From Ascidiaceihabitans sp. (lineage in GTDB: Bacteria > Pseudomonadota > Alphaproteobacteria > Rhodobacterales > Rhodobacteraceae): a stretch of DNA of 64,000 nucleotides. The position numbers and the translations under genes were made by a program. The stretch's first letter is position 1. Every line of letters starts with the position of its first letter. Of the stretch, positions 44,455 to 54,543 are shown in pieces. The stretch covers positions 85,783 through 149,782 of the forward strand of contig JAQXDI010000044.1 in the NCBI GenBank assembly GCA_029251465.1, in the 5' to 3' direction. Below the pieces are notes generated by a model. That model saw only the letters and a program-made list of their open reading frames with translations, ran no database searches and was not told the origin of the DNA.

Positions 44455-45835
44455 ACGCACCGCATGGGCGCTGTGTGTTTCCCTGCTATGTGCAGGCACA
44501 CAGGCGGCCATTGCGGACGGGTCACAACAGACGACATTGACGTTGGAACAAGGGCGCAAGTTGGCTTTGCACGCCTTATCCAACGGTGATGCGCAACTGG
44601 CGCTGAACGTGTCGCGCGGTCTTTGGGAAGCGGACCCGAAGAACCCCCAAACCTATTCGATCATCGCGTCGGCCTACGCCCATCTGGGGGAACATACCGC
44701 CGCGCGACGGGCCGCTGCAAAAGCGTATCGATATTCTGACAATAAAACACTGCGCCTTAGCGCCGCCCAATTGGCTGCTCGCGCCGCTTTGGCCGAAGAG
44801 CGCCCAACATTGACCCAAGTCTGGCTGCGCCGTGCCGTTTTGAATTCAAACTCGCAAGCAGATGAAAAACGCATCGCCAGCGATTACGCCCGCGTGCGTG
44901 CCTTAAACCCGTGGAGCTTTCGCCTAAATGGCAGCCTGAAACCATCCAGCAACGTCAACAACGGGGCCGATAGCGCGTTGCAAATCATCGATGGTGACCC
45001 GTTGGTCGGCAGTTTATCTGGCAATGCCCAAGCGCTGAGCGGCTGGATCACCGACGTTGATGCGTCTGTCGGCTACAGATTGCGCAGCACTGAAACGTCA
45101 CGCACATCGCTTGGGGCACGCGTTTTTGTGCATCGTGTGATGCTGTCAGACGGGGCTAAAATACAGGCTCCGAGCACTGAAAATTTCGATTTTTCAAGCA
45201 CCTACGTCGAAACGTCGTTAAAGCAAACGCGGATCGTTGGAGCGCGCAAAAACCGTTTGAATTACGGTTTGGCCGTTGGCACGTCGATTTACGCGCAGAA
45301 CACGTCCTATCATTTTGCGCGCGGCAGTTTGGGATACAGATGGAAGCTGGCTGCGCGAACCCATTTTTCGTTAAACGGATCGCTGGAACGTCGCCACGTG
45401 CCGGGCCAGTCGATCAAGGACAGTTCAATCTATGCGCTCTCCGGCGCGCTTCATCACCGATTGGCTGGCGGCAACACGCTGTCTTTTTCGCTCAGCTTGC
45501 GGGATGTGAAATCGGATCACATCAGAACGCCCTATTCCAGCGCCAGCTTGCGTGCATCCTACGCGTTTGCAAAACAAATCGGACCTGCCAAAATTTCGAC
45601 AGGACTGACGTTCGGATATTCGGACTACGACATCTACTTGACCGGCAATCGCCAAGCCCCCGGCGGACGGCAAGACAGATCGGCCTACGGGGACGTCACG
45701 ATGGTATTCCCGGAACATGATTACGCGGGCTTTGCACCAACATTGCGCGTCCGCACCGGGCGAAAATTCTCGAATGTCAGCCGCTTTGACACCCGCGAAT
45801 TTTCAGTGTCATTGGGTATTCAGTCAAAGTTCTGA
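44447..45835 (+). CDS. Slam-type surface lipoprotein exporter (DUF560 barrel with TPR)
   Basis: 462 residues. Signal peptide (1-23, AAIADG), then TPR-like helical repeats (residues 30-150, DAQLALNVSRGLWEADPKNPQTYSIIASAYAHLG). The C-terminal 290 residues are alternating beta strands that end with the outer-membrane-barrel Phe (SLGIQSKF). This is the layout of Slam proteins, which flip lipoproteins such as TbpB onto the cell surface. The ATG overlaps the lipoprotein stop by eight bases, so the two are translationally coupled and almost surely a pair. Both partners look intact. Confidence 0.85.
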   Translation: MTKRTAWALCVSLLCAGTQAAIADGSQQTTLTLEQGRKLALHALSNGDAQLALNVSRGLWEADPKNPQTYSIIASAYAHLGEHTAARRAAAKAYRYSDNKTLRLSAAQLAARAALAEERPTLTQVWLRRAVLNSNSQADEKRIASDYARVRALNPWSFRLNGSLKPSSNVNNGADSALQIIDGDPLVGSLSGNAQALSGWITDVDASVGYRLRSTETSRTSLGARVFVHRVMLSDGAKIQAPSTENFDFSSTYVETSLKQTRIVGARKNRLNYGLAVGTSIYAQNTSYHFARGSLGYRWKLAARTHFSLNGSLERRHVPGQSIKDSSIYALSGALHHRLAGGNTLSFSLSLRDVKSDHIRTPYSSASLRASYAFAKQIGPAKISTGLTFGYSDYDIYLTGNRQAPGGRQDRSAYGDVTMVFPEHDYAGFAPTLRVRTGRKFSNVSRFDTREFSVSLGIQSKF

Positions 45836-45916
45836 GAGCCGCGCACGCACTGACTGGCATCTTTTGCGCCCCATGCTAGTTTGGACCGTAACATCGTCAC
45901 ACGCAAAGGGCACACC

Positions 45917-46345
45917 ATGACAATCAAATATCTCCACACCATGATCCGCGTCGCTGATCTGGAAAAAACGATGGCGTTTTTCGAACTTTTGGGTCTGAAA
46001 GAAACTCGGCGCTGGGACAACGAAGGCGGGCGTTTTTCGCTGGTTTTCATGGCCGCCCCCGGTCAAGAAGACTGCCCTGTCGAGCTGACCCACAACTGGG
46101 ATGGCGATGATGGTCTGCCATCTTACAGCCGTCATTTTGGACATCTGGCATACGCCGTCGACAACATTTACGAGACATGCCAACACCTTATGGACAACGG
46201 CATCACGATCAATCGCCCTCCACGCGATGGCCACATGGCGTTTGTGCGCAGTCCTGACAACATCTCGATCGAGCTGTTGCAAGCAGATGAACGACTGGCT
46301 CCGGCAGAACCTTGGGCCAGCATGGAAAACACAGGTCACTGGTGA
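45917..46345 (+). CDS. gloA: Lactoylglutathione lyase (glyoxalase I)
   Basis: 142 residues from the ATG at 45917 (AAAGGG upstream). Metal ligands are visible: His in LHTMIRVADLEKTMAFFE, Glu in CPVELTHNW, His in YSRHFGHLAYAVDNIY and Glu in ISIELLQ. It removes methylglyoxal as lactoylglutathione. The last codons overlap the GTG start of the first DUF1194 gene (GTGA), so it is the first gene of that operon. Another glyoxalase-like gene at 40788 is broken. Confidence 0.93.
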   Translation: MTIKYLHTMIRVADLEKTMAFFELLGLKETRRWDNEGGRFSLVFMAAPGQEDCPVELTHNWDGDDGLPSYSRHFGHLAYAVDNIYETCQHLMDNGITINRPPRDGHMAFVRSPDNISIELLQADERLAPAEPWASMENTGHW

Positions 46346-47049
46346 TCCGGCACGCCGCATTCGTATTGACGGCCTGCCTGATGTCGGCAGGCCCAGCGCT
46401 GGCAGAGTGTCGATTGGCGCTTCTGTTGGCGGTGGATGTGTCCAATTCGGTAGATCGGCGCGAGGATATCTTGCAGCGAAACGGCTTGGCCGACGCGCTA
46501 TTGGCACCCGAAGTCGCCGATGCGGTGTTTGCGTCAGATTTTAACGTGGCCTTGGCTGCGTTCGAATGGTCTGGTCGACATCACCAGCAAATATTGCTGG
46601 ATTGGACCATGCTAAACGATCCCACACACTTGCAGGCCGCCTCAGATCGCATTCGCGCAAGCCAACGTGGTCAGGTCGATTTCCCGACGGCAATTGGTGC
46701 AGCACTGGAATTTGGCGCAAAAATGTTCGACCACGCGCCGCCGTGTTTGGCCCAAACCTTGGATATGGCGGGCGACGGCAAAAACAACGATGGCGATGAA
46801 CCCGTGGTCGCCTACGCCAATCCGGCCTACGACAACGTCACGGTTAATGGTTTGGTCGTACGCGTTGTGGAACTGGAAATGGACCCGGGCGTTGCGGCCT
46901 ACTATCGCAGCGACGTGATCCGTGGACCTGGATCTTTTGTCGAAATTTCCCAAGGCTTTGAGGATTATGAACGCGCGATGCAACGCAAGTTTGAACGCGA
47001 ACTGGCCCCCGCGATGATCGGGTCTTTGTCGCAGGGAACCCAAGGATGA
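46342..47049 (+). CDS. DUF1194 secreted von Willebrand factor A-like protein, copy 1
   Basis: 235 residues from the GTG at 46342. Signal peptide (ALAEC near residue 24). A vWA-like domain follows: the MIDAS-type LLLAVDVSNSVDRRED, later VDFPTAIGAALEFGA, and LDMAGDGKNNDG, which together give the Asp-Ser-Ser/Thr/Asp metal site. The C-terminus GPGSFVEISQGFEDYERAM is shared with the next two genes. Function unknown; vWA domains mediate adhesion or protein contacts. It overlaps glyoxalase I and the next copy by four bases. Confidence 0.85.
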   Translation: MIRHAAFVLTACLMSAGPALAECRLALLLAVDVSNSVDRREDILQRNGLADALLAPEVADAVFASDFNVALAAFEWSGRHHQQILLDWTMLNDPTHLQAASDRIRASQRGQVDFPTAIGAALEFGAKMFDHAPPCLAQTLDMAGDGKNNDGDEPVVAYANPAYDNVTVNGLVVRVVELEMDPGVAAYYRSDVIRGPGSFVEISQGFEDYERAMQRKFERELAPAMIGSLSQGTQG

Positions 47050-47753
47050 AGGTCGCATGCGCCGCAACTTTGATCGTGGCATTTGCGCCCTGCGCGCAGG
47101 CATCCGAGTGTCGTCTCGCCTTATTATTGGCGATGGATGTGTCCAGTTCGGTCGACGTCGCAGAAGACCAGTTACAACGCGGTGGCATCGTTGCAGCCCT
47201 GACCGCCCCCGAAGTTCAGGCCGCATTTTTCGCATCTGACCACCCGGTGGCACTCGGCATTTATGAATGGTCCGGGCGTTATAATCAGGAAATCCTGCTG
47301 GATTGGACAATGATTGATAACCCCTCTGCACTGCTGTTTGCTGCTGAAACCGTCGCCAACAGCAAACGCAGTCACAACGATTTTCCAACCGCAATGGGAT
47401 ACGCATTGGGCTATGGGGCGGAAATGTTGAACCGCGCGCCCGCCTGTTTGTACAAAACCATCGATATCGCAGGAGACGGGCAAAACAACGAAGGCTTTCG
47501 CCCCGCTGCGGCGTACCGGGAATTCGCATTTCGCGATGTGACTGTGAACGGCTTGGTTGTGAATGCCGCTGATTTTGAAGCGGAAACTGGCCTGATTGCA
47601 TTTTATCAGCGCGAGGTTTTGCACGGCCCCGGGGCATTTTTGGAAATCGCGCAGGGTTTTGAAGATTACGAGCGCGCGATGCGGCGCAAACTGGAACGGG
47701 AATTGACACCTCACGTGATTGGACAATCGGAGCGATCAGAGGACGCGGGATGA
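47046..47753 (+). CDS. DUF1194 secreted von Willebrand factor A-like protein, copy 2
   Basis: 235 residues. Signal peptide (CAQASEC), then LLLAMDVSSSVDVAED, NDFPTAMGYALGYGAEML, and IDIAGDGQNNEG, the same MIDAS elements as copy 1. C-terminal block GPGAFLEIAQGFEDYERAMRRK is nearly the same as in copy 1. Cys near the start (SECRLAL) and in APACLYKT are conserved in copy 1, suggesting a disulfide. It overlaps copies 1 and 3 by four bases each (ATGA). Confidence 0.85.
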   Translation: MKVACAATLIVAFAPCAQASECRLALLLAMDVSSSVDVAEDQLQRGGIVAALTAPEVQAAFFASDHPVALGIYEWSGRYNQEILLDWTMIDNPSALLFAAETVANSKRSHNDFPTAMGYALGYGAEMLNRAPACLYKTIDIAGDGQNNEGFRPAAAYREFAFRDVTVNGLVVNAADFEAETGLIAFYQREVLHGPGAFLEIAQGFEDYERAMRRKLERELTPHVIGQSERSEDAG

Positions 47754-48457
47754 TGTTTCGTCTGCTTGGGGCACTCATGTTAATCGGGTTGGCAACGTCG
47801 GCGAATGCGCAATGTCGACAAGCTTTGGCGTTGGGCTTGGATGTGTCAGGATCAGTCGACGCGCGCGAATATCGCTTGCAGATGGATGGGCTTGCCCAAG
47901 CGTTGAGCGCGTCAACCGTTCAATCAAAACTGCTGTCCCAAACGGATACGCCCGTCATGTTGCTGGTCTATGAATGGAGCGGTCCGAACGATCAGCATAC
48001 AGTTCTGCCGTGGCAACCTATGACTTCGGTGCAGGACCTCGAGCAAATCATTGCTGTGTTGCAAAACACCCAACGGCGTGACGCCAGCCCGGGAACAGCG
48101 CTGGGGCAAGCCATGCAAGTTGGTGCCGCACATCTGTCAAAGGCAGACTGTTGGGCCAAGACGCTCGATATTTCGGGGGATGGGAAATCCAACCTCGGGA
48201 TCAGGCCGCGCGATGCAAAACCGTTGCTGGCCCCGCAAGGGATCACAGTAAACGGATTGGTGATCGGGGCAGATGCTCCGACCATCAGTGATACCCGCCA
48301 GACTGAAATTGGCGAGCTGTCGTCGTATTTCAGGGCCGAGGTGATCCTTGGCCCTGATGCGTTTGTTGAAACGTCGCTTGGCTTTGCCGATTACGCCGCG
48401 GCGATGACCCGCAAGCTGGTGCGAGAGCTGCAAGAGGTGCAGCTGTCCCTGCGTTAA
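47750..48457 (+). CDS. DUF1194 secreted von Willebrand factor A-like protein, copy 3
   Basis: 235 residues and the most diverged copy. Signal peptide (SANAQC), ALGLDVSGSVDAREY, then SPGTALGQAMQVGAAHL and LDISGDGKSNLG, with GPDAFVETSLGFADYAAAMTRK at the end. The MIDAS Asp, Ser and Thr are kept, so metal binding is likely. The overlap with copy 2 confirms a single coupled unit of three tandem genes. It ends nine bases before the convergent MarR gene's stop. Confidence 0.85.
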   Translation: MMFRLLGALMLIGLATSANAQCRQALALGLDVSGSVDAREYRLQMDGLAQALSASTVQSKLLSQTDTPVMLLVYEWSGPNDQHTVLPWQPMTSVQDLEQIIAVLQNTQRRDASPGTALGQAMQVGAAHLSKADCWAKTLDISGDGKSNLGIRPRDAKPLLAPQGITVNGLVIGADAPTISDTRQTEIGELSSYFRAEVILGPDAFVETSLGFADYAAAMTRKLVRELQEVQLSLR

Positions 48458-48466
48458 GCGTACGGG

Positions 48467-48964
48467 TCAGTAAATATACCTGATCTGATCCGTCCAATAG
48501 CGTTCGACCCGTTTGAGCGAGACAGTGATGTCTTCGATCCCTTCAGGCCCCAGCACACCACGGCTTTGCAGCCCTTCGGCGTGGCGTTCGAACAGATCGG
48601 TGACGACACTGCGAATGTGGCGCCCCTGTTCTGTCAGGCGCACCCGCACTGATCTGCGGTCGATTTCGCAGCGTTGATGGTGCATGTACCCCATCTCGAC
48701 CAGCTTTTTCAGGTTATAGCTGACGTTGCTGCCTTGATAATAACCCCGACTTTTTAGTTCGCCCGCGGTCACCTCGTTGTCGCCGATGTTGAACAACAGT
48801 AGCGCCTGCACTGCGTTTATTTCCAACACGCCAACGCGTTCGAATTCATCTTTGATGACGTCCAAAAGCAACCGGTGCAATCGTTCCACCAGCGATAATG
48901 CTTCTAGATATCCACCCATGAACCCCTTTTCAGAGGCTCCGATAAGGGGCTCTTGAATGCTCAT
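48467..48964 (-). CDS. MarR family transcriptional regulator
   Basis: 165 residues. Winged helix in the middle: VTAGELKSRGYYQGSNVSYNLKKLVEMGYMHHQRCEIDRRSVRVRLTEQG is the recognition helix and wing. The N-terminal helix set forms the dimer interface. It resembles the alphaproteobacterial MarR group that includes LdtR, but no transpeptidase gene is adjacent. Effector unknown. It is convergent with the DUF1194 genes. Confidence 0.88.
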   Translation of the reverse strand: MSIQEPLIGASEKGFMGGYLEALSLVERLHRLLLDVIKDEFERVGVLEINAVQALLLFNIGDNEVTAGELKSRGYYQGSNVSYNLKKLVEMGYMHHQRCEIDRRSVRVRLTEQGRHIRSVVTDLFERHAEGLQSRGVLGPEGIEDITVSLKRVERYWTDQIRYIY

Positions 48965-49051
48965 TTTTGTCTCCGACTCAATCTGCTCGTTTCAAGCAAA
49001 CTGCGGCAAAAACTGTAATAATAGGTTAAGTTTAGACAAAAGCTGCGAACG

Positions 49052-49306
49052 CTACTGCAACTGGCGTGAAATCCGGTCAATCAGCCTTGTAAATTGGGGT
49101 GGTGGGGCCACCTGCCCTGTCACCCACTGATACAAATCCTGATCGTTTTCGTTCAGCAAAGCGTCATACAAGACGATTTCGGCCTCTTCCATGTTCGCCA
49201 AATGTTCATCCGAAAACGCAATCAGAATGATGTCCATTTCCTTGATCCCGCGGCGCATGGATCGCATGCGCAGGCGTTTGATGCGGTGTTCGGGCAGTTC
49301 AGACAT
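49052..49306 (-). CDS. sdhE: Succinate dehydrogenase assembly factor (FAD flavinylation factor)
   Basis: 84 residues. The family signature RSMRRGIKEMDIILIAF (RGxxE-type loop) and LYDALLNENDQDLYQWVTGQ match SdhE/SDH5. It helps attach FAD covalently to SdhA in the cytoplasm. The start overlaps the end of the XRE regulator gene by eight bases, so both are co-translated. No sdh genes are in view, as is common. Confidence 0.94.
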   Translation of the reverse strand: MSELPEHRIKRLRMRSMRRGIKEMDIILIAFSDEHLANMEEAEIVLYDALLNENDQDLYQWVTGQVAPPPQFTRLIDRISRQLQ

Positions 49307-49721
49307 CTGCCGCAGCCTCGGATGCAGAATTCGCCAACACCCGGCGCAGGCGTTTTTCCAGACGCGCCATTTGTTCGGCGCGCGCGATCATGTCGGCCCG
49401 CATTTCGCGAATTTCGGTCAGAATCTCGCGCATGTCAGACGTGGTGGTGTCATCATCGGGTGCATCTGCGCCAACGCCTTCGCCGTTAATCAGCCACATC
49501 ATCGAGACATTCAAAATGCCCGCCATGATCGACAGACGGTTGGCGCGTGGCTCGCTTGTGTCGTTTTCCCAGCCCCGGATCGTGCCTGCGCGCACACCCA
49601 AACGGCGCGCCAGCTCTTTTTGGCTCATGCCGCTTTGTTCACGCGCGGCCGCCACCCGATCCCCGAATGTTGCTGTGTCAGGTCCGAACCAGTCTTGATC
49701 GCCACTATTTGTATCGTTCAT
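49299..49721 (-). CDS. XRE-family helix-turn-helix protein
   Basis: 140 residues. The helix-turn-helix is at residues 20-74 (RVAAAREQSGMSQKELARRLGVRAGTIRGWENDTSEPRANRL). The C-terminal part is a charged, probable coiled coil (EIREMRADMIARAEQMARLEKRLRRVL). DNA target unknown. It overlaps sdhE by eight bases, an arrangement that suggests it controls this operon. Confidence 0.9.
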   Translation of the reverse strand: MNDTNSGDQDWFGPDTATFGDRVAAAREQSGMSQKELARRLGVRAGTIRGWENDTSEPRANRLSIMAGILNVSMMWLINGEGVGADAPDDDTTTSDMREILTEIREMRADMIARAEQMARLEKRLRRVLANSASEAAADV

Positions 49722-49815
49722 TTCGTGTTCCTTAATTCCAAAGCAAATGTTGGGGCGCGCCCTTGCATCAAACTTGATCGTCCCAGCCTGCGCGCCTATG
49801 GAGGTGGTGATGTAA

Positions 49816-51039
<1,224 letters not shown>

Positions 51040-51168
51040 TCGACAGATGGGGGCATAACGCCCCTATCACCCGCATCGCGACTATGCGCCCCTGACAGCG
51101 CATGCTATTGTCCCCAAAAGTGATCCGCAGTGGCGGGCACAGCGATAGGCAGGGCAACAGGATATCCA

Positions 51169-51570
51169 ATGGCAGGCGAACTTCCCGACTATTATTTTCG
51201 AGTCCGCGAAAACGGCGCAGCGGTGTTTCGTGTCGACACTGAAAACCGTCAACGTCGCATCGAAATGGACCAGATCGCGCTGGTCAACATGCGCAACGGT
51301 GAAATCAAACCGCATGGGGACCGGTCCCTGTCTGACGCGGATCTGACCCGCATCAAAGAGTGGATGGAAGAGCGCGCAGGCGTACTGGCGCACCGCGACA
51401 TCGACGATATCCACCGCGCCGTCGACTACATGAACCTCACCACACAATGGGTGCAATCCAAAGCATCCGACGAACAGCTCGAGGCCGTCACCGACGACTT
51501 GTTGCTGGCGATGCACGATCTGCGCTCCACCTTGGTGCGCAAAAAAGCGGATCGGCTGATGAAAGGCTAA
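51169..51570 (+). CDS. Conserved protein of unknown function
   Basis: 133 residues from the ATG at 51169 (CAGGATATCC upstream); an earlier in-frame start at 51130 is weaker. The N-terminus YYFRVRENGAAVFRVDTENRQRRIEMDQIA is beta-rich. The rest is helical (DRSLSDADLTRIKEWMEERAGVLAHRDIDDIHRAVDYMNLTTQWVQSKA). No membrane helix or signal. I do not recognise the family. It precedes the MAPEG gene by 61 bases and may be co-transcribed. Confidence 0.7.
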   Translation: MAGELPDYYFRVRENGAAVFRVDTENRQRRIEMDQIALVNMRNGEIKPHGDRSLSDADLTRIKEWMEERAGVLAHRDIDDIHRAVDYMNLTTQWVQSKASDEQLEAVTDDLLLAMHDLRSTLVRKKADRLMKG

Positions 51571-51631
51571 TCCGCCTCAAGACCGACCAAACAGGGCCCG
51601 CCCTGAAAATACCAATACACAGGAGACTGAG

Positions 51632-52015
51632 ATGTCTGTCGAACTTTCATACCTCGCCATGTACGGCACGTTCACGTTGATTTTGCTGGTGGTCCAAGCA
51701 AGCCTCGGCGCGCTGCAACACGGCATCCCCGCATTTGCTGGCAACCGTGACGGGCTGGTGTCTACGGGCATGGCGGCGCGGGCGGATCGCGCGCTCAACA
51801 ACTCTGTTGTCGCCTTGGCGCTGATTGCCCCTGCCATCGTGATTGTCGCCATGACCGATCAAGCCACCAGCGGCACCGAGCTGTCGGTACGCTTGTTCCT
51901 TGGCGCGCGCGTTGTCTACGCAATCGTGTACATTGTCGGCATCCCCTACGTGCGCACTGCCGCATGGGTTGTTGGCTTTTTGGCAACCGCCTGCGTGTAT
52001 TGCGCAGCGCTGTAA
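51632..52015 (+). CDS. MAPEG family membrane protein
   Basis: 127 residues with four hydrophobic helices, CAGGAGACTGAG before the ATG. The MAPEG pattern is VSTGMAARADRALNNSVVALALIAPAIVIV with the conserved Arg-Ala-x-Arg-Ala-x-x-Asn, followed by LGARVVYAIVYIVGIPYVRTAAWVVG. MAPEG proteins are glutathione/eicosanoid enzymes in eukaryotes and of mostly unknown function in bacteria. A long GC-rich hairpin follows. Confidence 0.88.
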   Translation: MSVELSYLAMYGTFTLILLVVQASLGALQHGIPAFAGNRDGLVSTGMAARADRALNNSVVALALIAPAIVIVAMTDQATSGTELSVRLFLGARVVYAIVYIVGIPYVRTAAWVVGFLATACVYCAAL

Positions 52016-52030
52016 GCGGACTGAAAAACG

Positions 52031-52061
52031 CGCGCGCGTCGGCGATGTCTGCACGCGCGCG
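52031..52061. terminator. CG-repeat hairpin after the MAPEG gene
   Basis: CGCGCGCGT (52031-52039) pairs with ACGCGCGCG (52053-52061) around a 13-base loop. There is no T-tract, so it may be a processing or stabilising hairpin rather than a true terminator. Confidence 0.4.
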
Positions 52062-52183
52062 AACGACCAAATCGCAAGCAATGGCGTTCACTCTGGCGGC
52101 CACTGATCTGGAATTGTGCTGGCCTGCCAAAAATGTGGTAAACGCCAGCCAAGACCCACACTGCCGATAAGGAACCCACGACA

Positions 52184-52600
52184 ATGATTGCCTACGTCAC
52201 GGTTGGTGCGGATGACATCGCGCGCGCGAAACGGTTTTACTCTGCGTTCCTGCCCGCCCTTGATTACGGGCTAAAAGAAGGTCCCGAGGGCCTAAGCTAT
52301 GCGTTGCCGGTCGCCCTTGGTCAGTCCCCCGTGCTGCCGGATTTCTACGTTAAGCCAACTTTTGACGGGCATCCGGCCTCGGCTGGGAACGGCGCAATGG
52401 TTGCCTTTGAGGCGCGCACTCAAAAACAGGTCCGTGATCTTCACACCGCAGCCCTTGCAGCAGGTGGTTTTGATGACGGCCAGCCGGGTTTTCGCGCCGC
52501 CTACGGGGCACATTTTTACGTGAGTTATCTGCGCGATCCGCAAGGCAACAAAATCGCGTTGTTTTCCGACAATCGGGACGAGCCCGGACGCGACGGGTAA
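52184..52600 (+). CDS. VOC family protein
   Basis: 138 residues, AAGGAACC upstream of the ATG. Single glyoxalase-fold module: IAYVTVGADDIARAKRFYSAFLPALDY at the start, and GAHFYVSYLRDPQGNKIALFSD at the end (DPxGN pattern). Metal-ligand Glu is replaced by Ala near the end, so metal binding is uncertain. Substrate unknown. Convergent with MATE. Confidence 0.82.
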   Translation: MIAYVTVGADDIARAKRFYSAFLPALDYGLKEGPEGLSYALPVALGQSPVLPDFYVKPTFDGHPASAGNGAMVAFEARTQKQVRDLHTAALAAGGFDDGQPGFRAAYGAHFYVSYLRDPQGNKIALFSDNRDEPGRDG

Positions 52601-52639
52601 TTTAAATTTCACCGCTGATCCTAGGCGACCGCCACAAGG

Positions 52640-53995
52640 CTAGCCGATTGATTTGATCATCTTGCCCCAGAACCGCCAGCTGAGCAGAACAGACGCGAAT
52701 GCGAGGCCGATCACCAACCCGCTCCACACGCCCATGCCGCCAAAGCCAAACACAAACCCCAAGACATACGAACACGGGATGCCGATCACCCAATAGCTGA
52801 CGGCGGCGATGACCATCGGGACTTTGGTGTCTTGAATGCCGCGCAGCAGGCCCAGCGCGATGGCTTGGGTGCCGTCCACCAGCTGAAACAGTGCCGCGAT
52901 CGCCAGCAGCCCGGTGCCAATGGCGAGGATCTCGAGCCGTGCGGGTTCGGATTCTTGCATGAACATTGAAATCAGCGGCTCTGGCCAGACCAGAAACGCG
53001 ACTGTGGTGATCAGCGCCATGACCAGCGACATCACGTAAGCGACCTTGGCCCCGCGGGCCAGATGCGCGCGATCCTTGCGCCCGTAGGCGTTGCCAGCCC
53101 GAATGGTGCCCGCGTTGCTTAGCCCCAGATGCAGCATGAATGTGATCGCCGACAGTTGCAGCGCCACGCCGTGTGCGGCCAGCGGCACAGTGCCCAGCCA
53201 GCCCATCATCACGGCGGTGGCTGAAAACAATCCGGTCTCTGACAGGCCGGTAATTCCGATGGGCAGGCCCAGGCGAAAGACGCGGCTCAGTGCCTCTTGG
53301 TCAGGGCGCCACAGACGGACGAACAACTGATGTTCCGGCAGCACGACAATCGCATAAATCACGATCCCGATCAGCGACACGATTTGGGTGACCAGCGACG
53401 CCAGTGCTGCGCCGACAATGCCCAATTCCGGTGCGCCCCAATTGCCAAAGATAAACGCGTAGTTGGCCAGCGCGTTGGAAATCGCGCTGATGATGGTGAT
53501 CCAGAACACGACCTGTGTGCGCTCGAGTGCGGCGAGATAGCTTTTGATCACCATGACCAACAAGGCCGGGATCATCCCGAAGCCAGCCACCAGCAAATAG
53601 CGCCCCGCATCGGCGGCCACGCTGGGTTCCTGGCCCACGCCCAACAGCAACGGTTCGGCCCACAACATCACCGGCAGCACCATGATCGCATAGCCAAACG
53701 ACAGCCACAGCCCCATGCGCGTCACCCGCCGGATGCCGACCTGATCGCCCTCTGCGTCCAAACTGGCCACCAGCGGCATCACCGCAAAGGCAAACCCGGC
53801 CCCCAGCAAAAACAGCGTAAAGAAATAGCTGCCCGCAATGGTCCCCGCCGCCAGTGCCGCCACGCTGAACCAGCCCAGCATAACCGTATCGGTCACAGTG
53901 ATTGCGATCTGGGCCAAATGCCCACCGATCAGCGGCAAGCCAAGCTTTGTGATCGCCTTGGTATGGGCCGGATATGTCATGAATTTAGTTTGCAT
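52640..53995 (-). CDS. MATE family multidrug efflux protein
   Basis: 451 residues from the ATG at 53995 (AAGG site). Twelve hydrophobic helices; the MATE opening LGLPLIGGHLAQIAITVTDTVMLGWF is at the N-terminus and GLPIGITGLSETGLFSATAVMMGWLG starts the second half. A Na+ or H+ antiporter in the inner membrane. Substrate unknown. The gene is followed by no partner and is divergent from nothing; DUF4260 lies upstream on the same strand. Confidence 0.92.
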   Translation of the reverse strand: MQTKFMTYPAHTKAITKLGLPLIGGHLAQIAITVTDTVMLGWFSVAALAAGTIAGSYFFTLFLLGAGFAFAVMPLVASLDAEGDQVGIRRVTRMGLWLSFGYAIMVLPVMLWAEPLLLGVGQEPSVAADAGRYLLVAGFGMIPALLVMVIKSYLAALERTQVVFWITIISAISNALANYAFIFGNWGAPELGIVGAALASLVTQIVSLIGIVIYAIVVLPEHQLFVRLWRPDQEALSRVFRLGLPIGITGLSETGLFSATAVMMGWLGTVPLAAHGVALQLSAITFMLHLGLSNAGTIRAGNAYGRKDRAHLARGAKVAYVMSLVMALITTVAFLVWPEPLISMFMQESEPARLEILAIGTGLLAIAALFQLVDGTQAIALGLLRGIQDTKVPMVIAAVSYWVIGIPCSYVLGFVFGFGGMGVWSGLVIGLAFASVLLSWRFWGKMIKSIG

Positions 53996-54047
53996 GCACT
54001 CAGCCTTATCTGGGCTTTCGCGAATGGCAAACCGCAAAAATGTATCG

Positions 54048-54443
54048 CTACACTTCTTTGCCGGTGCTCAGATGGGTGGCCTTGAAGCCGCGCGCGTATT
54101 TCAATCCGTACCCCAGCATCCGGTCGGCGGCGATATGCACGACCCAAACGCACACAACCGGCCACGCTGCACCCCAGTCAAATGCGATCGCAACGGCTGC
54201 CAGACCGGCGGGGGCCGTGTAGGTGTGCGCCAGATTATAGGCGATGGCCCCGATCCGCGGGCTGCGCAAGTAGCCAATCATCGCCAAATCTGGCCCTAAA
54301 ATCAAAGCGGCAAACAACCACCACGACGCGCCCGTGCAGGCAAATGCGACGCAGGCAATGACGGCAATGGCCGCCCCTTCGATCTGCAAACTGGCGCGCA
54401 CGGCCCCCGTTGCGTGTCCGGTGTCTGAATAATCCTGCGGCAT
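54048..54443 (-). CDS. DUF4260 membrane protein
   Basis: 131 residues from the ATG at 54443 (AAGGA eight bases upstream). Four hydrophobic helices; the pattern WWLFAALILGPDLAMIGYL, AYNLAHTYTAPAGLAA and VWVVHIAADRMLGYGLKY matches DUF4260. Function unknown. It is divergent from a LysR gene 100 bases away, which may control it. Confidence 0.85.
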   Translation of the reverse strand: MPQDYSDTGHATGAVRASLQIEGAAIAVIACVAFACTGASWWLFAALILGPDLAMIGYLRSPRIGAIAYNLAHTYTAPAGLAAVAIAFDWGAAWPVVCVWVVHIAADRMLGYGLKYARGFKATHLSTGKEV

Positions 54444-54543
54444 GTGGTCCATCCTTGTATGAGGTCGGTGAAACACCTGCCCCCGCACCACACCCAAAAC
54501 AATTATCTATATTTCTTCAGTTGCCTGTCATATCCTTACAGGC

